Below, one piece after another: positions 7,451-17,240 of a stretch of DNA of 64,000 nt. The notes under the pieces are model-generated. The model worked only from the letters and a program-made list of their open reading frames with translations, did no database searches and was not told the DNA's origin. The DNA comes from Firmicutes bacterium UBA5201. GTDB lineage: Bacteria; Bacillota; Clostridia; Peptostreptococcales; Acidaminobacteraceae. The translations under genes and the position numbers were made by a program. The DNA is taken from NCBI GenBank assembly GCA_002412775.1, contig DHVT01000023.1, positions 90,481 to 154,480 of the forward strand, given 5' to 3'. The stretch's first letter is position 1; the number at the start of each line of letters is the position of its first letter.

Positions 7451-9157
7451 TTACAATCCTTCAATCATTTTTAGTTGACTGTTAATGCTTATCGCTTGTT
7501 CACGAATGTTTCTTTCAGTCAGATCAAATGCCTTAAGTATTTCCTTTTGTGTTGCGGTCACGGCATGATCCAAACGGTAATTACCATCGCTTTGACGAAT
7601 CATCTCTATTTTTTCCAGTTCCCTGAGAGCTGCTGGAACAGTCATGTAATTCTCACTTTTGTTGTTTTTCTTCATCTGGTCTTTCAGATATGTGTAAAAC
7701 TTGTTGCGTATGATCAGTGCGACAAACTCAATGAATATCTTGCTATTGACCGATTCACTCCCATGTACCCTGAAGCTTTTGTTGCCCAGATACGACTTGT
7801 CTCCTCGGAAGAGTTTCTCAGAGCCATCTCTGCTTTTGTACAGTTCGAGCGCTTCTTCTGCTGACATTTTTTCAGATGTGATTATTATGAAATATCCGCA
7901 CAACTTGATTTCCCTATCGATCACGTCTTGACGCTCTCTTGCAAACATAAAGATTTTTTCATCCCCCTGGCCATGATAAAAAGGTTCAAAGTAATGGCAT
8001 AAGGCACTCGGACATTCATATCCCATCTTCCCTTCCTGGGATTTTAGATATGAGGCCATTCTGTCGATTTTTTCTTCCAGTTGTTCGCGTTCGCCTGTTC
8101 TCTTGCTTTCGTTAAAGTATATATGAAAATACCTGTCTTTCTCATCTGAAGGGAACAGTCTCCCTTTCACGGTGGTTCCGCTTACTTTATAGTCCCGAAT
8201 ACTGTGTTTTCGGCTCTCTTCGAAAGTTCCTTTATTCTCCATCACCAGACTATGGGCGTACTTTTTCATTCCTTTCATCATGATGACGAAGTCATAACCG
8301 CATTTGTCCATATATCGGATGTTTTCTTTACTGAAATACCCTCGATCCAGAATGAATCCAACGTGTCGATAGCCATAGCCTTCTGTTTTTTCAAGCATGT
8401 ACTGCAGCTGTGACACATCTACTACGCTTCCGGGATACATTTCATAAAATAGCGGTTCTCTATTGTTCTTGTCGTATGCTATGGAGTAATTCAATATCGG
8501 TTTGTTCTGATCATCCTTGGCATGGCCAAATTCAACAAAATCCACATCTCCTGCCTGACAATTTTTGTTCGTCGAATCATAGGATATGTAGATTTTCTCT
8601 CTGTGATCCCGATTTTCATTCCATCTGTTGAGAAATTTAACGCTTTGATCTTTCTTAATTGAAGCGATGAAATCAGACACTTTAGAATCGCTGTACATCC
8701 TCATTTTACTGGTGAATAGCGGATGGTTGTATGCATAATCCGGGTAGTATTGACCAGCATTATTTTCAGTAATGATGGTATATATCGCAAGATCCAGAAA
8801 GAGGCCACTGTCTTTTCCAATCAGATCTCCAAGCAGAACATCCAAGTGATATTCAGCGACAATTCTTTTCAGAACCATATGTGCGCCGACTCTTAAGCAA
8901 GCACTTCTGCGGGAGGATTTCTTTTCTTCTGGAAGTTTTGCTTCCGGATAAAAAATCAAGTATTTCTCGTTTGGAATCATCATCGTCTGATCATCTTCAC
9001 AGAGCTTTCCGATAGGTGTACTTTTAGGAATGCTATACTTTTTTTCCGGGTCATAAATGCGATCTGTTTGATAATAAATGTAGGTGGTTCCTCTGATTTT
9101 CTTCCTCGTAACTTTTCCTTTTTCCTCAGGTATTTTCACTCTCACATCAGTGTACAT
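7451..9157 (-). CDS. IS1634-family DDE transposase
   Basis: The protein has 568 residues; its ATG at 9157 follows AGGAGGCCGTT. The catalytic core shows YISYDSTNKNCQAGD (first Asp), then FGHAKDDQNKPILNYSIAY, GFILDRGYFSKENI (second Asp) and ELYKSRDGSEKLFRG (C-terminal Glu region), the normal order in IS4/IS1634 enzymes. Length is normal for the family and no frameshift is seen, so the element may still be active. It would catalyse cut-and-paste movement of the element. Confidence 0.9.
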   Translation of the reverse strand: MYTDVRVKIPEEKGKVTRKKIRGTTYIYYQTDRIYDPEKKYSIPKSTPIGKLCEDDQTMMIPNEKYLIFYPEAKLPEEKKSSRRSACLRVGAHMVLKRIVAEYHLDVLLGDLIGKDSGLFLDLAIYTIITENNAGQYYPDYAYNHPLFTSKMRMYSDSKVSDFIASIKKDQSVKFLNRWNENRDHREKIYISYDSTNKNCQAGDVDFVEFGHAKDDQNKPILNYSIAYDKNNREPLFYEMYPGSVVDVSQLQYMLEKTEGYGYRHVGFILDRGYFSKENIRYMDKCGYDFVIMMKGMKKYAHSLVMENKGTFEESRKHSIRDYKVSGTTVKGRLFPSDEKDRYFHIYFNESKRTGEREQLEEKIDRMASYLKSQEGKMGYECPSALCHYFEPFYHGQGDEKIFMFARERQDVIDREIKLCGYFIIITSEKMSAEEALELYKSRDGSEKLFRGDKSYLGNKSFRVHGSESVNSKIFIEFVALIIRNKFYTYLKDQMKKNNKSENYMTVPAALRELEKIEMIRQSDGNYRLDHAVTATQKEILKAFDLTERNIREQAISINSQLKMIEGL

Positions 9158-9167
9158 AACGGCCTCC

Positions 9168-9222
9168 TATAGAGAGTTAATTAACTCTCTATAATCATAC
9201 CATATTTCACTGTGAAAATCAA
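9168..9222 (-). promoter_or_regulatory. Transposase promoter and 26-bp palindromic leader
   Basis: On the minus strand TTGATT (9217-9222) is 17 bases from TATGAT (9194-9199), a near-consensus sigma-A promoter. Directly downstream lies the perfect palindrome TATAGAGAGTTAA/TTAACTCTCTATA (9168-9193), which ends at the AGGAGG site. Its core TTAACTCTC equals the terminal inverted repeat, so transposase could bind here and repress its own gene (inference), or the RNA hairpin could limit translation. Confidence 0.65.
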
Positions 9223-9257
9223 TAACAATCTGCAATTTTCGTTGAAAAACAGACGTT

Positions 9258-10076
9258 TTAAGAGCATCTATCCGCACTTTTTGAGTTCCTTAGAGTTAAA
9301 TAGATGGGAAGTTCAGAACTATCATAATCCAAGTTCACTTCTTGTGTATCCTGCTCTTGTATATTCTCTTTCTCTTTCTCGTCTTCTTTCTCGTCTTCTT
9401 TCTCTTCTTCTTTCTCTTCTTCTTCTGCTGCTTGTGATTGTTCATTTGAATCATATCTATCTGTCTGTTTATATTTTGCTTCAGTTGGTTCTGAATGCAT
9501 TGAAAAATAATCGTGAAAAGCTTTCCACATTTCATTCTCAGTTTCTTCGACTGCTCCATTGATTTGACTATATGCGATCAATCCCCTTACAGCTTGAATA
9601 CCACCAAAAATTATAGCCCCATATAAAACATAATATTGGCCACCGTTTTGGATTGCACTAGTGTAAGAATAGTAACTTACCATAATCCCACCAAATAACC
9701 AAGCTAAGCCAATCATCATTGCTCTAGATGCTTTATCCTTATATGGCATGACCTGTTTATGAATCATCAGAATATATTCTCTTATTATTTGCTCATTGGC
9801 ATCTTTTGTCTCAAAACCCATGTAATCATATTCTGTTTCATACTGAGAACTATCATGATTCGATTTAGAGTACAGCGCTTCGTTGTATTCACTTCTACTT
9901 TCAGGATTTACCAATACTGAATAAGCTTCTGTGATCTCATGGAATTTTTCTATCAAATTAGGATTATTACCATTTATATCTGGATGTGTCTGCTTAGCCA
10001 ATCTCCTAAAAGCACTTTTAATTTCAAACTCAGTTGCATCTCCTGAAACACCCAGTACATCATATAAGTTCTTCAT
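9258..10076 (-). CDS. J-domain (DnaJ-like) membrane protein, truncated by the IS
   Basis: The ATG at 10076 follows the helicase stop by a few bases. Residues 1-65 are a J domain with an intact HPD motif (KQTHPDING), so it should stimulate an Hsp70 ATPase. Two hydrophobic segments (AMMIGLAWLFGGIMVSYYSY and a second around YGAIIFGGIQAV) follow, then a Glu/Lys-rich linker. Codons after PIY (9300) are read from the IS, so the last dozen residues are foreign. The natural protein continued into the membrane and peptidoglycan-binding-like part now at 6490-7194. Order and spacing suggest co-transcription with the RecQ-type gene. Confidence 0.8.
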   Translation of the reverse strand: MKNLYDVLGVSGDATEFEIKSAFRRLAKQTHPDINGNNPNLIEKFHEITEAYSVLVNPESRSEYNEALYSKSNHDSSQYETEYDYMGFETKDANEQIIREYILMIHKQVMPYKDKASRAMMIGLAWLFGGIMVSYYSYTSAIQNGGQYYVLYGAIIFGGIQAVRGLIAYSQINGAVEETENEMWKAFHDYFSMHSEPTEAKYKQTDRYDSNEQSQAAEEEEKEEEKEDEKEDEKEKENIQEQDTQEVNLDYDSSELPIYLTLRNSKSADRCS

Positions 10077-10083
10077 CCACCCT

Positions 10084-13000
10084 TCACCTCTCCCCCAACC
10101 TAATCACCGGCAACACAATCCGAACCTCATCCTCCTTATCTTCCTGTTTCCAGTAAACAATAGCGCTAATCTTGGCTTCAAGCAGCTCAAAGCCCTTCGC
10201 ACCAAATGTCGCAAGCCTTTCCTTGAAACTCTTTGAAAACGCAAGAACCTGAATGTTGTCACTTGTAAAGCACCCCTGTTCTCTTAAGATCAGCGCATCG
10301 CCACTTCGCAGTTCAGCGATAGATTCTTGAACGCCTTTCCAGTAAAAGAAACCTAGGTAAATATCTTTGTAACCCAGTTGGAGGATCAACACATTTTTCT
10401 TCTTTTCGATCCATGGCATTTCCAGAAACTTAATTTGATTGGATTCCAGATACCCGGGCTGAGCATTTTCAAAATTGAATGATTGTAAGAGCTTCTTATC
10501 ATTGTAATGGATTTGAAGGTGTTCTTTAGCCCGAGTCATTGCCACATAAAAGATATGCTTGGATTCCGTCTTATGGTCAGAAAACTTATCGAGCAAAATA
10601 ATCACGGTATCAAACTCTTGCCCCTTGGATTTGTGCATCGTCGACACTTGAATCGTCGACACATCCGTTTCCAGGAAATCTTCAAACCTGGATTCTTTTA
10701 GGAAAATAGTAAAATCGGAAACATACAAATGCCTTCCTGCCGACAACTGAAAATCTTTAAACATGCGCTTCATCATCGGCAACTGTTCACTGCGCGCATA
10801 ATTCTTGAACAAGTCGTTTTTGGCAGTTTTCCAAGTGGTCTCATCAATTGTGTGCATGCCTTCTACTATATTCAGCCTGTCCATAAAATATCTGACCTCA
10901 TCCAAATTTTCAAGGCGCACCTCTTCTCGGGACTGAATAAGTTTTGCCCTGAAGCCCATATCGTTAAGGCGTCCTGTCATTTGAAGAGCATCATCGTTGT
11001 TGAAGGTCATGACGCAGATCGATCCCTTGGCACCATCTTGGCTCAGTTTGTGGAGCACCCCGTCAATCATGGTGTCGGAAGCGTGATGCAACCACTGAAT
11101 CGTTCCATGGCTCTGTTGTCGAGGGATTATTGGCATGGACTTCATTCTGTTTGGAATAGACGTCACATACTGGTTGGTCATCTCGACAAGGTTGGCTTTG
11201 CTTCTGTAATTGTCGATCAACTCATAGAATTTACTGTTTTCATTTTTTAGAATCCTCTTCATGTAGATGGAACTGGACCCGCGGAACTCATATATGTTTT
11301 GATCGTCATCACCGACAGCAATAATCCTCATATCATCATTTTGCTTGGCCATCGCTCGAATCAGCTCAAATTCGTTTTCATCCATGTCCTGAGCTTCATC
11401 AATCACCATGACCGTTTTAGTGATTCTCGATGGTTCAACCTCACCGTCCCTGATCATTTTGGCGGTATTGCTCACAATGTCACGTGATTTTTCAATGTCT
11501 CCAACCCGTCCAAGCAAATCAAAGCAGAACGAATGGAACGTTTTGATTTCTACATAGTACGCAGCATTTCCAATAAGTTTGATCAATCTCCTTTTGAGTT
11601 CCGTCGCAGCCGCTCTTGAAAAAGTCACCATCAGGAGCTGTTCATGTTTGACGTCTTCCATCAACAAAAGTGCCGCCAGCTTATGGACCAAGATTCGCGT
11701 TTTACCACTCCCCGGACCAGCTGCCACGACAATATACTGACTCTCCCGATCATTGACAATCGCAAGTTGTGCAGGACTAAGCTCACCAAATAGTTGCCTG
11801 AACTTGGCAGGTGTGATGTTGAGACTGATTTCTTCCCCTTTTGATCCCTTAAAATACTTCCTCAAGAACGTCTGATAATTCAGCGTGAAATAGTCATCGA
11901 CAAACGTCAGCGCGGCCTCATAGTTCTCGATCATTTTCTTCGCATATTCGCCTACGATATGAATCTGATGCACTTTCTGCTCATAGTAGGATTTCAACTT
12001 TTTGTAATCATCGTTTTTATACTGAATGCGATTGTCGAGCTCCAAACGCTCGATCTGAAGTCGATTATAGAGCACCATGAATCCGCCCTCGATTTTGATG
12101 GCTCCAATCCTCGTCAGATAGAACAAAGTGTTCTCAATATTTTTCAGCGTGATTTGCTCTCCCAGCAAACGATTCTCATACTCATAGCTTTCTTTCAGTT
12201 CCAAGATAGAAAATTCAACAACTTTCCCATCCATATCTCTTTCGTATTTATCGTAAAGGTACTGAATGATAAAGTCGGCAATAATCATGCGTTTTGAGAG
12301 ATTCTGCTTCATTGTTTCCAAATCCGTTACATAGTGAATGTGAAAATGATTTTTCGACATTCTTCCAAATGCCTTATCAATATCATGGTTGATTGCCCAA
12401 TAGTTGAGGATTGTAATGATCGAGTCGGTGGTCACTTTCTTCAAATCGTTCTTTTCTGCATCTTCGTTTAGGGCTTTAATGTTGTAAGTCCCGTCTTCAT
12501 GGATTTGATCCATCAAAAAAGATTCAAGTTCTTTGCTCGACTTCAATATGTTCACTACTTTTTGCTTCGTCAGATCGTCGCTTATGAAGGCTGTCAAATC
12601 CTTGCTGTCGGACAGCAGCCTTTCTTCTCTCAAAAGACCAACAACACGGATCACATCCTCTTTTAAGATCCCCAATTGATCGGCAATATAATCCACTCTG
12701 GATTCAGCACCGGTTTCACTGACATGTTTTCTGCTTCTTGCAGATATCAATTTGCCTATGATCCGCCTTGCGAGTTCTTTGTCGTTATCATCAAAGCGAT
12801 TTGAACTCATAATTCTCTCTGAAGCGTCTGTCATACTGTTGGCAAGAATGCTGTCCGCATAGACACTTGGCATGTTTTGGCCACGCTTGATATACCCTGC
12901 TTGCTCCAGGGCGGAGACTGCCGTTCTGACCCGCGTTTCGAGATCCATAATGTTATCATCCCAACCAGCTTTTCTGGCGATTTCAAGCGCGGATTGAGAC

Positions 13001-14484
13001 ACTTTGTTTCGATGCTTTGTGATTTCTTTAATGGCTTTCCATATTTGGCCAATATCCTGAATACTCAATTTGGTTTGATTGAGCAAAGTGAAATGTGCAT
13101 TCAGATCATTGTCATCAAAAAGGACATAACAGTCCGCTTCAATATGTTCATCACGTCCGGCTCTTCCAGCCTCTTGCACATAGTTTTCAAGGGAATTCGA
13201 AATCTGAAAATGCACCACCAATCCGACATCGGCCTTGTCCACTCCCATTCCGAAAGCGGAGGTTGCCACCATGATGTCGATGTCGCCTTTTGTAAACAGA
13301 TCCTGATTCTCACTCTTCTCTTTATTGTCCATTTTTCCGTGATAGCATCTCGCGCGATAGCCATCCTTTGCAAGTCGCTCCGCCAGATCATATGCGAGTT
13401 TTGTCTTCGAGACGTAGACAATGGTAGGACATTGTTTCTCAATGATCAGATTTCTCAGCAGGTCATATTTGTCTTGATCGCTACACTGAATGACTTTGTA
13501 AGTCAGATTTTTTCTCGCAGCGCTGGCTGAATAGACTTCCAGATCCAGATCCAAATTCTCTTTAAAGTAATTCTTAATGTCGGACACGACGTTTTGCTTA
13601 GCAGTGGCAGTGAAACATGACACCGGTATCATACTTTGCAAACTCTTCATCTCCACGAGCATCTTCATGAACTCTGCAATATACAGATAATCTACTCTGA
13701 AATCCTGCCCCCAAACCGAGAAACAGTGCGCTTCATCTATGACAAACCGTTCAATTCGGCGTCCCATGAGCAAATGTTCAATCGATTTGGATCTCAAAGA
13801 CTCCGGGGAAAGATAGAGTAGCTTTGCGCTCCCGTTTTCCACACGTTCAAATGCTTTTGAACGTTCAATAGGATCCAGTAGACCATTAATGGTCACAGCA
13901 TCCGTGATGCCCTTGCGTTCCAGATTGTCCACCTGATCTTTCATCAAGGACTGAAGCGGTGATATGATCACGGTTAGTCCTTTGGTCATGCGCCCCGCCA
14001 TGAGTGCAGGGATTTGAAATGTGATGGATTTTCCGCCTCCGGTTGGAAAAACCGCTAAGAGCGACTTCTGATTCAGCGCGGCCGTTACTGCTTTTTCCTG
14101 CAGATTTTCTCCGTCAAAGGTCCGGTATGAAGGGTATCCAAAAAAGTCTTGCAACCCTTTCACGGGATCAAAATTTGAATTGCAATACGAGCAGCCAAAC
14201 ATACAAGGTTTGTTTCTTAAACTGGACAGCACATTTTCAACTTCAGGGTATGAATACAGCACCCATTTGGGCGTCACTGACGATTCATCGTCCGCATTGA
14301 GGATCGCAAGACAATAAGCCAGTTCTACCGGCTTGGTCCTGACAAACTCCTTGATTGGTGCCTGATCGCAAATCATGTCCTTAAGGGATGAGCGTATGAG
14401 TCCTTCAAGTGAGTCGTCATCTATTGGCACGTCCGGCTTTCTTGCACCAAACAATCCCATGAACGATTTCTTCTGACCCTCCAT
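10084..14484 (-). CDS. RecQ-UvrD fusion helicase (5'-truncated by a transposon)
   Basis: This ORF has 1466 residues. It starts with a Cys cluster (CMFGCSYCNSNF), followed by a RecQ-type SF2 helicase (FPTGGGKS Walker A; VIDEAHCFSVWGQD; QEAGRAGRDEH), a winged-helix-rich middle, and a second UvrD/Rep SF1 helicase (AAGPGSGKTRILVHK Walker A; MVIDEAQDMDENE; STMHKSKGQEFDTVI). It should unwind DNA in repair or defence. The frame stays open upstream to 14541, the edge of the 14542-17993 transposon. The natural gene began at 18399 with a DEDD exonuclease domain; removal of the transposon and one 7-bp target copy restores 1618 codons. The present ORF could still start at 14484 (AAGGA upstream) but lacks the exonuclease. 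Confidence 0.85.
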   Translation of the reverse strand: MEGQKKSFMGLFGARKPDVPIDDDSLEGLIRSSLKDMICDQAPIKEFVRTKPVELAYCLAILNADDESSVTPKWVLYSYPEVENVLSSLRNKPCMFGCSYCNSNFDPVKGLQDFFGYPSYRTFDGENLQEKAVTAALNQKSLLAVFPTGGGKSITFQIPALMAGRMTKGLTVIISPLQSLMKDQVDNLERKGITDAVTINGLLDPIERSKAFERVENGSAKLLYLSPESLRSKSIEHLLMGRRIERFVIDEAHCFSVWGQDFRVDYLYIAEFMKMLVEMKSLQSMIPVSCFTATAKQNVVSDIKNYFKENLDLDLEVYSASAARKNLTYKVIQCSDQDKYDLLRNLIIEKQCPTIVYVSKTKLAYDLAERLAKDGYRARCYHGKMDNKEKSENQDLFTKGDIDIMVATSAFGMGVDKADVGLVVHFQISNSLENYVQEAGRAGRDEHIEADCYVLFDDNDLNAHFTLLNQTKLSIQDIGQIWKAIKEITKHRNKVSQSALEIARKAGWDDNIMDLETRVRTAVSALEQAGYIKRGQNMPSVYADSILANSMTDASERIMSSNRFDDNDKELARRIIGKLISARSRKHVSETGAESRVDYIADQLGILKEDVIRVVGLLREERLLSDSKDLTAFISDDLTKQKVVNILKSSKELESFLMDQIHEDGTYNIKALNEDAEKNDLKKVTTDSIITILNYWAINHDIDKAFGRMSKNHFHIHYVTDLETMKQNLSKRMIIADFIIQYLYDKYERDMDGKVVEFSILELKESYEYENRLLGEQITLKNIENTLFYLTRIGAIKIEGGFMVLYNRLQIERLELDNRIQYKNDDYKKLKSYYEQKVHQIHIVGEYAKKMIENYEAALTFVDDYFTLNYQTFLRKYFKGSKGEEISLNITPAKFRQLFGELSPAQLAIVNDRESQYIVVAAGPGSGKTRILVHKLAALLLMEDVKHEQLLMVTFSRAAATELKRRLIKLIGNAAYYVEIKTFHSFCFDLLGRVGDIEKSRDIVSNTAKMIRDGEVEPSRITKTVMVIDEAQDMDENEFELIRAMAKQNDDMRIIAVGDDDQNIYEFRGSSSIYMKRILKNENSKFYELIDNYRSKANLVEMTNQYVTSIPNRMKSMPIIPRQQSHGTIQWLHHASDTMIDGVLHKLSQDGAKGSICVMTFNNDDALQMTGRLNDMGFRAKLIQSREEVRLENLDEVRYFMDRLNIVEGMHTIDETTWKTAKNDLFKNYARSEQLPMMKRMFKDFQLSAGRHLYVSDFTIFLKESRFEDFLETDVSTIQVSTMHKSKGQEFDTVIILLDKFSDHKTESKHIFYVAMTRAKEHLQIHYNDKKLLQSFNFENAQPGYLESNQIKFLEMPWIEKKKNVLILQLGYKDIYLGFFYWKGVQESIAELRSGDALILREQGCFTSDNIQVLAFSKSFKERLATFGAKGFELLEAKISAIVYWKQEDKEDEVRIVLPVIRLGER

Positions 14485-14621
14485 GTATTGAAAGAATCCT
14501 TTGAATGACTCATGATTCCATAGCAGTCCCTTATAGATGGTGTTAATGCTATCCTAACTTGTCCATCTTCTGCTCTTACGTGTTGACACTCACTTGCTCA
14601 TATTCCTGTCATGTGAATTAT

Positions 14622-14645
14622 CACAGGGGCTAGACACAGCCCCTG
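14622..14645. terminator. Hairpin after the transposon operon
   Basis: CACAGGGGCT pairs with AGCCCCTGTTG just past the stop of the DUF6075 gene, inside the transposon end. The stem is strong but no T run follows on the minus strand, so it may be a weak terminator or a barrier to transcription into the transposon end. Confidence 0.4.
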
Positions 14646-14650
14646 TTGTG

Positions 14651-15016
14651 TTAGTAGAATGAAAATCGCATGGTTATTGCATTCATCGCAAGTATTCTAT
14701 TTGTCTCATCTAAGCGATAAAACAAATGATATGGTGAAGTTTCTCCATCTTCATATCCGTTGTATAGGTTGAAACCTAAACGGATCAAAGCTGTACTTCC
14801 TGATGAAAAGTCTGTCGACCCATCTGTGAGACATAGAAATATTTGATGCCTCTTGAAATCATAAATAGCATTACGTTTCCTGTACAGATCCTGGCTACCT
14901 GAAATCAGATAGAACAAAACGGATCTTTCAGCATCCTGATGACTCATACGGTCCTCTCTTATAAGATTCTCGTAACGATTCAGGTGTTCCATTGAGAGGA
15001 AAATAGGAGCTTTCAT
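14651..15016 (-). CDS. DUF6075-like transposon accessory protein
   Basis: The protein has 121 residues and directly follows the ATPase gene. It reads MKAPIFLSMEHLNRYENL, then HQDAERSVLFYLISG, then SSGSTALIRLGFNLYNG. I recognise this pattern as a small conserved Bacillota family (DUF6075) carried with this transposon type. It has no signal peptide, membrane segment or catalytic motif that I can identify. Position as the last gene of the operon suggests a role in transposition or immunity, which is inference. Confidence 0.65.
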   Translation of the reverse strand: MKAPIFLSMEHLNRYENLIREDRMSHQDAERSVLFYLISGSQDLYRKRNAIYDFKRHQIFLCLTDGSTDFSSGSTALIRLGFNLYNGYEDGETSPYHLFYRLDETNRILAMNAITMRFSFY

Positions 15017-15018
15017 CC

Positions 15019-15831
15019 TTATCGTCCTCCTTTGAGCATTTCATGGTCTATAACGTATCGGACCATATGCTCATCTATCAAGCGCTTATTTTGCTGAGCT
15101 GCGTACATCAGACTTTTCTCGGCGATACGGTTGATGCTACGCTGAATTCCACTTGATTCCTTAAAAATTTCATCTAGAGCCTTATCCGTGAAAATTTCTT
15201 CTCGACCACCTGCATAGATTAGGTGTGATCGAATATATTGTTCCGTTTCAGCTCTGTCCAGATGAGGAAGGATACAGTTAATGTCTATCCGTTGCCTTAC
15301 TGCCGCATATCGCTGAAGTTTCAGCTTATCCCATAGTTCAGTTTGGCCTACTAGAACTAAAGCCATAGGACTTATGGAGTCAAATTTATAATTGAGGAGA
15401 AAACGAAATTCTTCTATGGTTTCTCGTTCAAGAAGATGCGCTTCATCAAGTATGCATACAACTTTCTTTTTCTGGACGCCTCGCAGGATCTCCACTTCCT
15501 TTTGGAGTTGTCGTTTGGCATCACCACGGTAGAACCTTGATTCGATGCCTAATTGATCCAGTAGCCCTTTATAGAACCAACGTGGAGTAAGTTTTGAATC
15601 CGAAAGGTATAGAAAGATATAGTCTTCTTTTGGAAGAGTTGAGACAAAGGATCTGATTAGCGTTGATTTGCCACAACCAGCATCAGCAGTAACAACAGCA
15701 AACAGTTGTCGATCGGCTGCATAAGCCAATCTACCCAGTGCATCTACCACATAGGGTGACTCATAAAGACTGTTTGGAGGAAGATCACGTGTAAATGGTG
15801 TGTTTGTCATTTGAAAGAAGGCTTCATACAT
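15019..15831 (-). CDS. ExeA/TniB-like AAA ATPase of the transposon
   Basis: The protein has 270 residues and its start overlaps the transposase stop. It has Walker A TADAGCGKSTLIRSF (about residue 50), Walker B VVCILDEAHLLERE (about 135), sensor region LVLVGQTELW, and a C-terminal helical AAA lid with SSGIQRSINRIAEKS. Proteins of this group regulate and target rve-type transposases. All ATPase motifs are intact, so the element may be functional. Confidence 0.85.
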   Translation of the reverse strand: MYEAFFQMTNTPFTRDLPPNSLYESPYVVDALGRLAYAADRQLFAVVTADAGCGKSTLIRSFVSTLPKEDYIFLYLSDSKLTPRWFYKGLLDQLGIESRFYRGDAKRQLQKEVEILRGVQKKKVVCILDEAHLLERETIEEFRFLLNYKFDSISPMALVLVGQTELWDKLKLQRYAAVRQRIDINCILPHLDRAETEQYIRSHLIYAGGREEIFTDKALDEIFKESSGIQRSINRIAEKSLMYAAQQNKRLIDEHMVRYVIDHEMLKGGR

Positions 15832-17236
15832 CGCTACGCGCCTCCTTTCGATAAGAACCGAAGGACAGAGCGTTGGCTTTCATCTGTTGGCTATTTTTGT
15901 ATTGCTTTTGCAATCCTTCAAGGAAACGTGATGTTTCCGGTTCTTTCGGAAGCATGCAAAGAGGGAGTTCTGGTTTCACGTCGCAAAAGTTGTCAATTCG
16001 AATAGGCTTTGCTTCGAACGGTTCAATACCCGGATAAGAAACTGTAAGGATTTCTGGAACCATCGGATCATAGGAAATCTCAACAGTAGCACCAATCAAA
16101 GTTGTACTGGTTTCATATTTGAGACCACCTACACTGATGCAGGCTCCTTTATCCACGACTCGTGTTTCATGATGTAGGAATGCTTCCCCAACCAGACCGG
16201 CATCCAAGAACGTTAACAATCTGGAATCACGGTTCCACTCCTGTCTAGGACTGATGCCTTCTGCTGAAACAATTGAACCAAGGCTCTTATAGTACTCCGC
16301 TATACCATCATGAGGCTTGTTGTGGTAGTATTCTTCCAACCAGACATTCCAAAATAGGTTTAGATCTTCAAGAGTCTTTATCTTTTGTGCTTTGGCTTCG
16401 GCTAAAAGTGCGTTTACAGATCTATTGAAGACTTCCACGCCGCCTTTCGATTGAGGGGAATAGGGTTTTGCATACAGTATTCGTATACCTAGGCGTGAAA
16501 GAGAATTGACCAACTGCGTTGATGTGTATTGGGATCCGTTGTCATGATAGACAGCATCCATTTTCCCGTATTTCAGTATCGCACGCTTGTAGCTATCTTC
16601 AATAATCAGGGCTTCCTGATTATCATAGAACTTTGCATCCAGAACAAATCTCGAATGGTTGTCGATGATTACCGACAGATATGTCTGAACCATGGTACCA
16701 TTTTTACCTATTGGCATTTTGTAGCCATACTTGATGTCGGCTTGAGCTAACATCATGCGATGTGGTTTACAGAAGCGCTTAGATGAGCTTTTTCTGGCTT
16801 CGGTGTACTTTTTCATCTGCTTTTTGCCAAAACCAGCTTCGAAAAGATGTCGTTGCAAAGTCGATCGTTTCAGTACTCCTGGTGGCACACGGCCTTCCAA
16901 CTCCAGAATCAGAATAAGCTGGGCTATTGATCTCGTTGGAACTTCGCGTTTTAGTTGTATGGCTTCAGATAGTAATTCATCAAAGTTTGATGGGAGGTTT
17001 TTTGATATGCGTTTTTCGAGGGTCTTGGGCTTCAAACCTGAAAATTCACTGGTGCTGTAAGCCTTCTCATATCGATAAAGACTCCTGACGGACAGTTGGT
17101 GTTTTTCAGCCAGTTCCTCTCGAAGTTGCTGCTTCTTTGCTGAATCAAGACTCTCATCCAGCAATGGTGATATGATTTGAAAGCGCCTTAATGCTTCTTG
17201 CTCCTGCCACTTTTTCTTTTCGTCATTCTTTTTCAT
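15824..17236 (-). CDS. Mu/IS481-like DDE transposase (rve integrase core)
   Basis: The ATG at 17236 is preceded by AAAGGAGGTCATTATA; a start at 17263 would put this site inside the gene. The N-terminal helix-turn-helix region (HQLSVRSLYRYEKAY) is followed by an rve core: MLAQADIKYGYK (first Asp), VYHDNGSQYTSTQLV (second Asp) and YSPQSKGGVEVFNRSV (catalytic Glu), then a Mu C-terminal-like beta domain. It joins transposon ends to target DNA together with the neighbouring ATPase. Confidence 0.85.
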   Translation of the reverse strand: MKKNDEKKKWQEQEALRRFQIISPLLDESLDSAKKQQLREELAEKHQLSVRSLYRYEKAYSTSEFSGLKPKTLEKRISKNLPSNFDELLSEAIQLKREVPTRSIAQLILILELEGRVPPGVLKRSTLQRHLFEAGFGKKQMKKYTEARKSSSKRFCKPHRMMLAQADIKYGYKMPIGKNGTMVQTYLSVIIDNHSRFVLDAKFYDNQEALIIEDSYKRAILKYGKMDAVYHDNGSQYTSTQLVNSLSRLGIRILYAKPYSPQSKGGVEVFNRSVNALLAEAKAQKIKTLEDLNLFWNVWLEEYYHNKPHDGIAEYYKSLGSIVSAEGISPRQEWNRDSRLLTFLDAGLVGEAFLHHETRVVDKGACISVGGLKYETSTTLIGATVEISYDPMVPEILTVSYPGIEPFEAKPIRIDNFCDVKPELPLCMLPKEPETSRFLEGLQKQYKNSQQMKANALSFGSYRKEARSDV

Positions 17237-17240
17237 TATA

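Larger units (their letters stand above)
7195..9299 (-). mobile_element. IS1634-family insertion sequence, 2105 bp
   Basis: The element carries an IS1634-type DDE transposase and a small downstream gene. Its ends match as inverted repeats: TTAACTCTCAAACCC at the left, and TTAACTCTAAGGAAC read inward from the right. The transposase promoter lies at 9194-9222, inside these limits, which excludes the closer TTAACTCTC palindrome at 9172-9189 as the true end. No target duplication is visible (AAAAAA left, ATAGAT right). The joined flanks restore an open frame, which supports the limits. Confidence 0.75.

Noticed and set aside
9172..9189. Right end of the IS1634 element at the TTAACTCTC palindrome
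   Set aside because: The transposase promoter (9194-9222) would lie outside the element. The end at 9299 keeps it inside and restores the J-domain gene frame.
10507..14300. Several 60-217-residue plus-strand ORFs
   Set aside because: All are shadows of the RecQ-UvrD coding sequence, without start signals.
15019..17236. Naming the transposon IS21
   Set aside because: Transposase and ATPase are similar in principle to IstA/IstB, but the extra DUF6431 and DUF6075 genes and the end sequences differ, so I left the family open.
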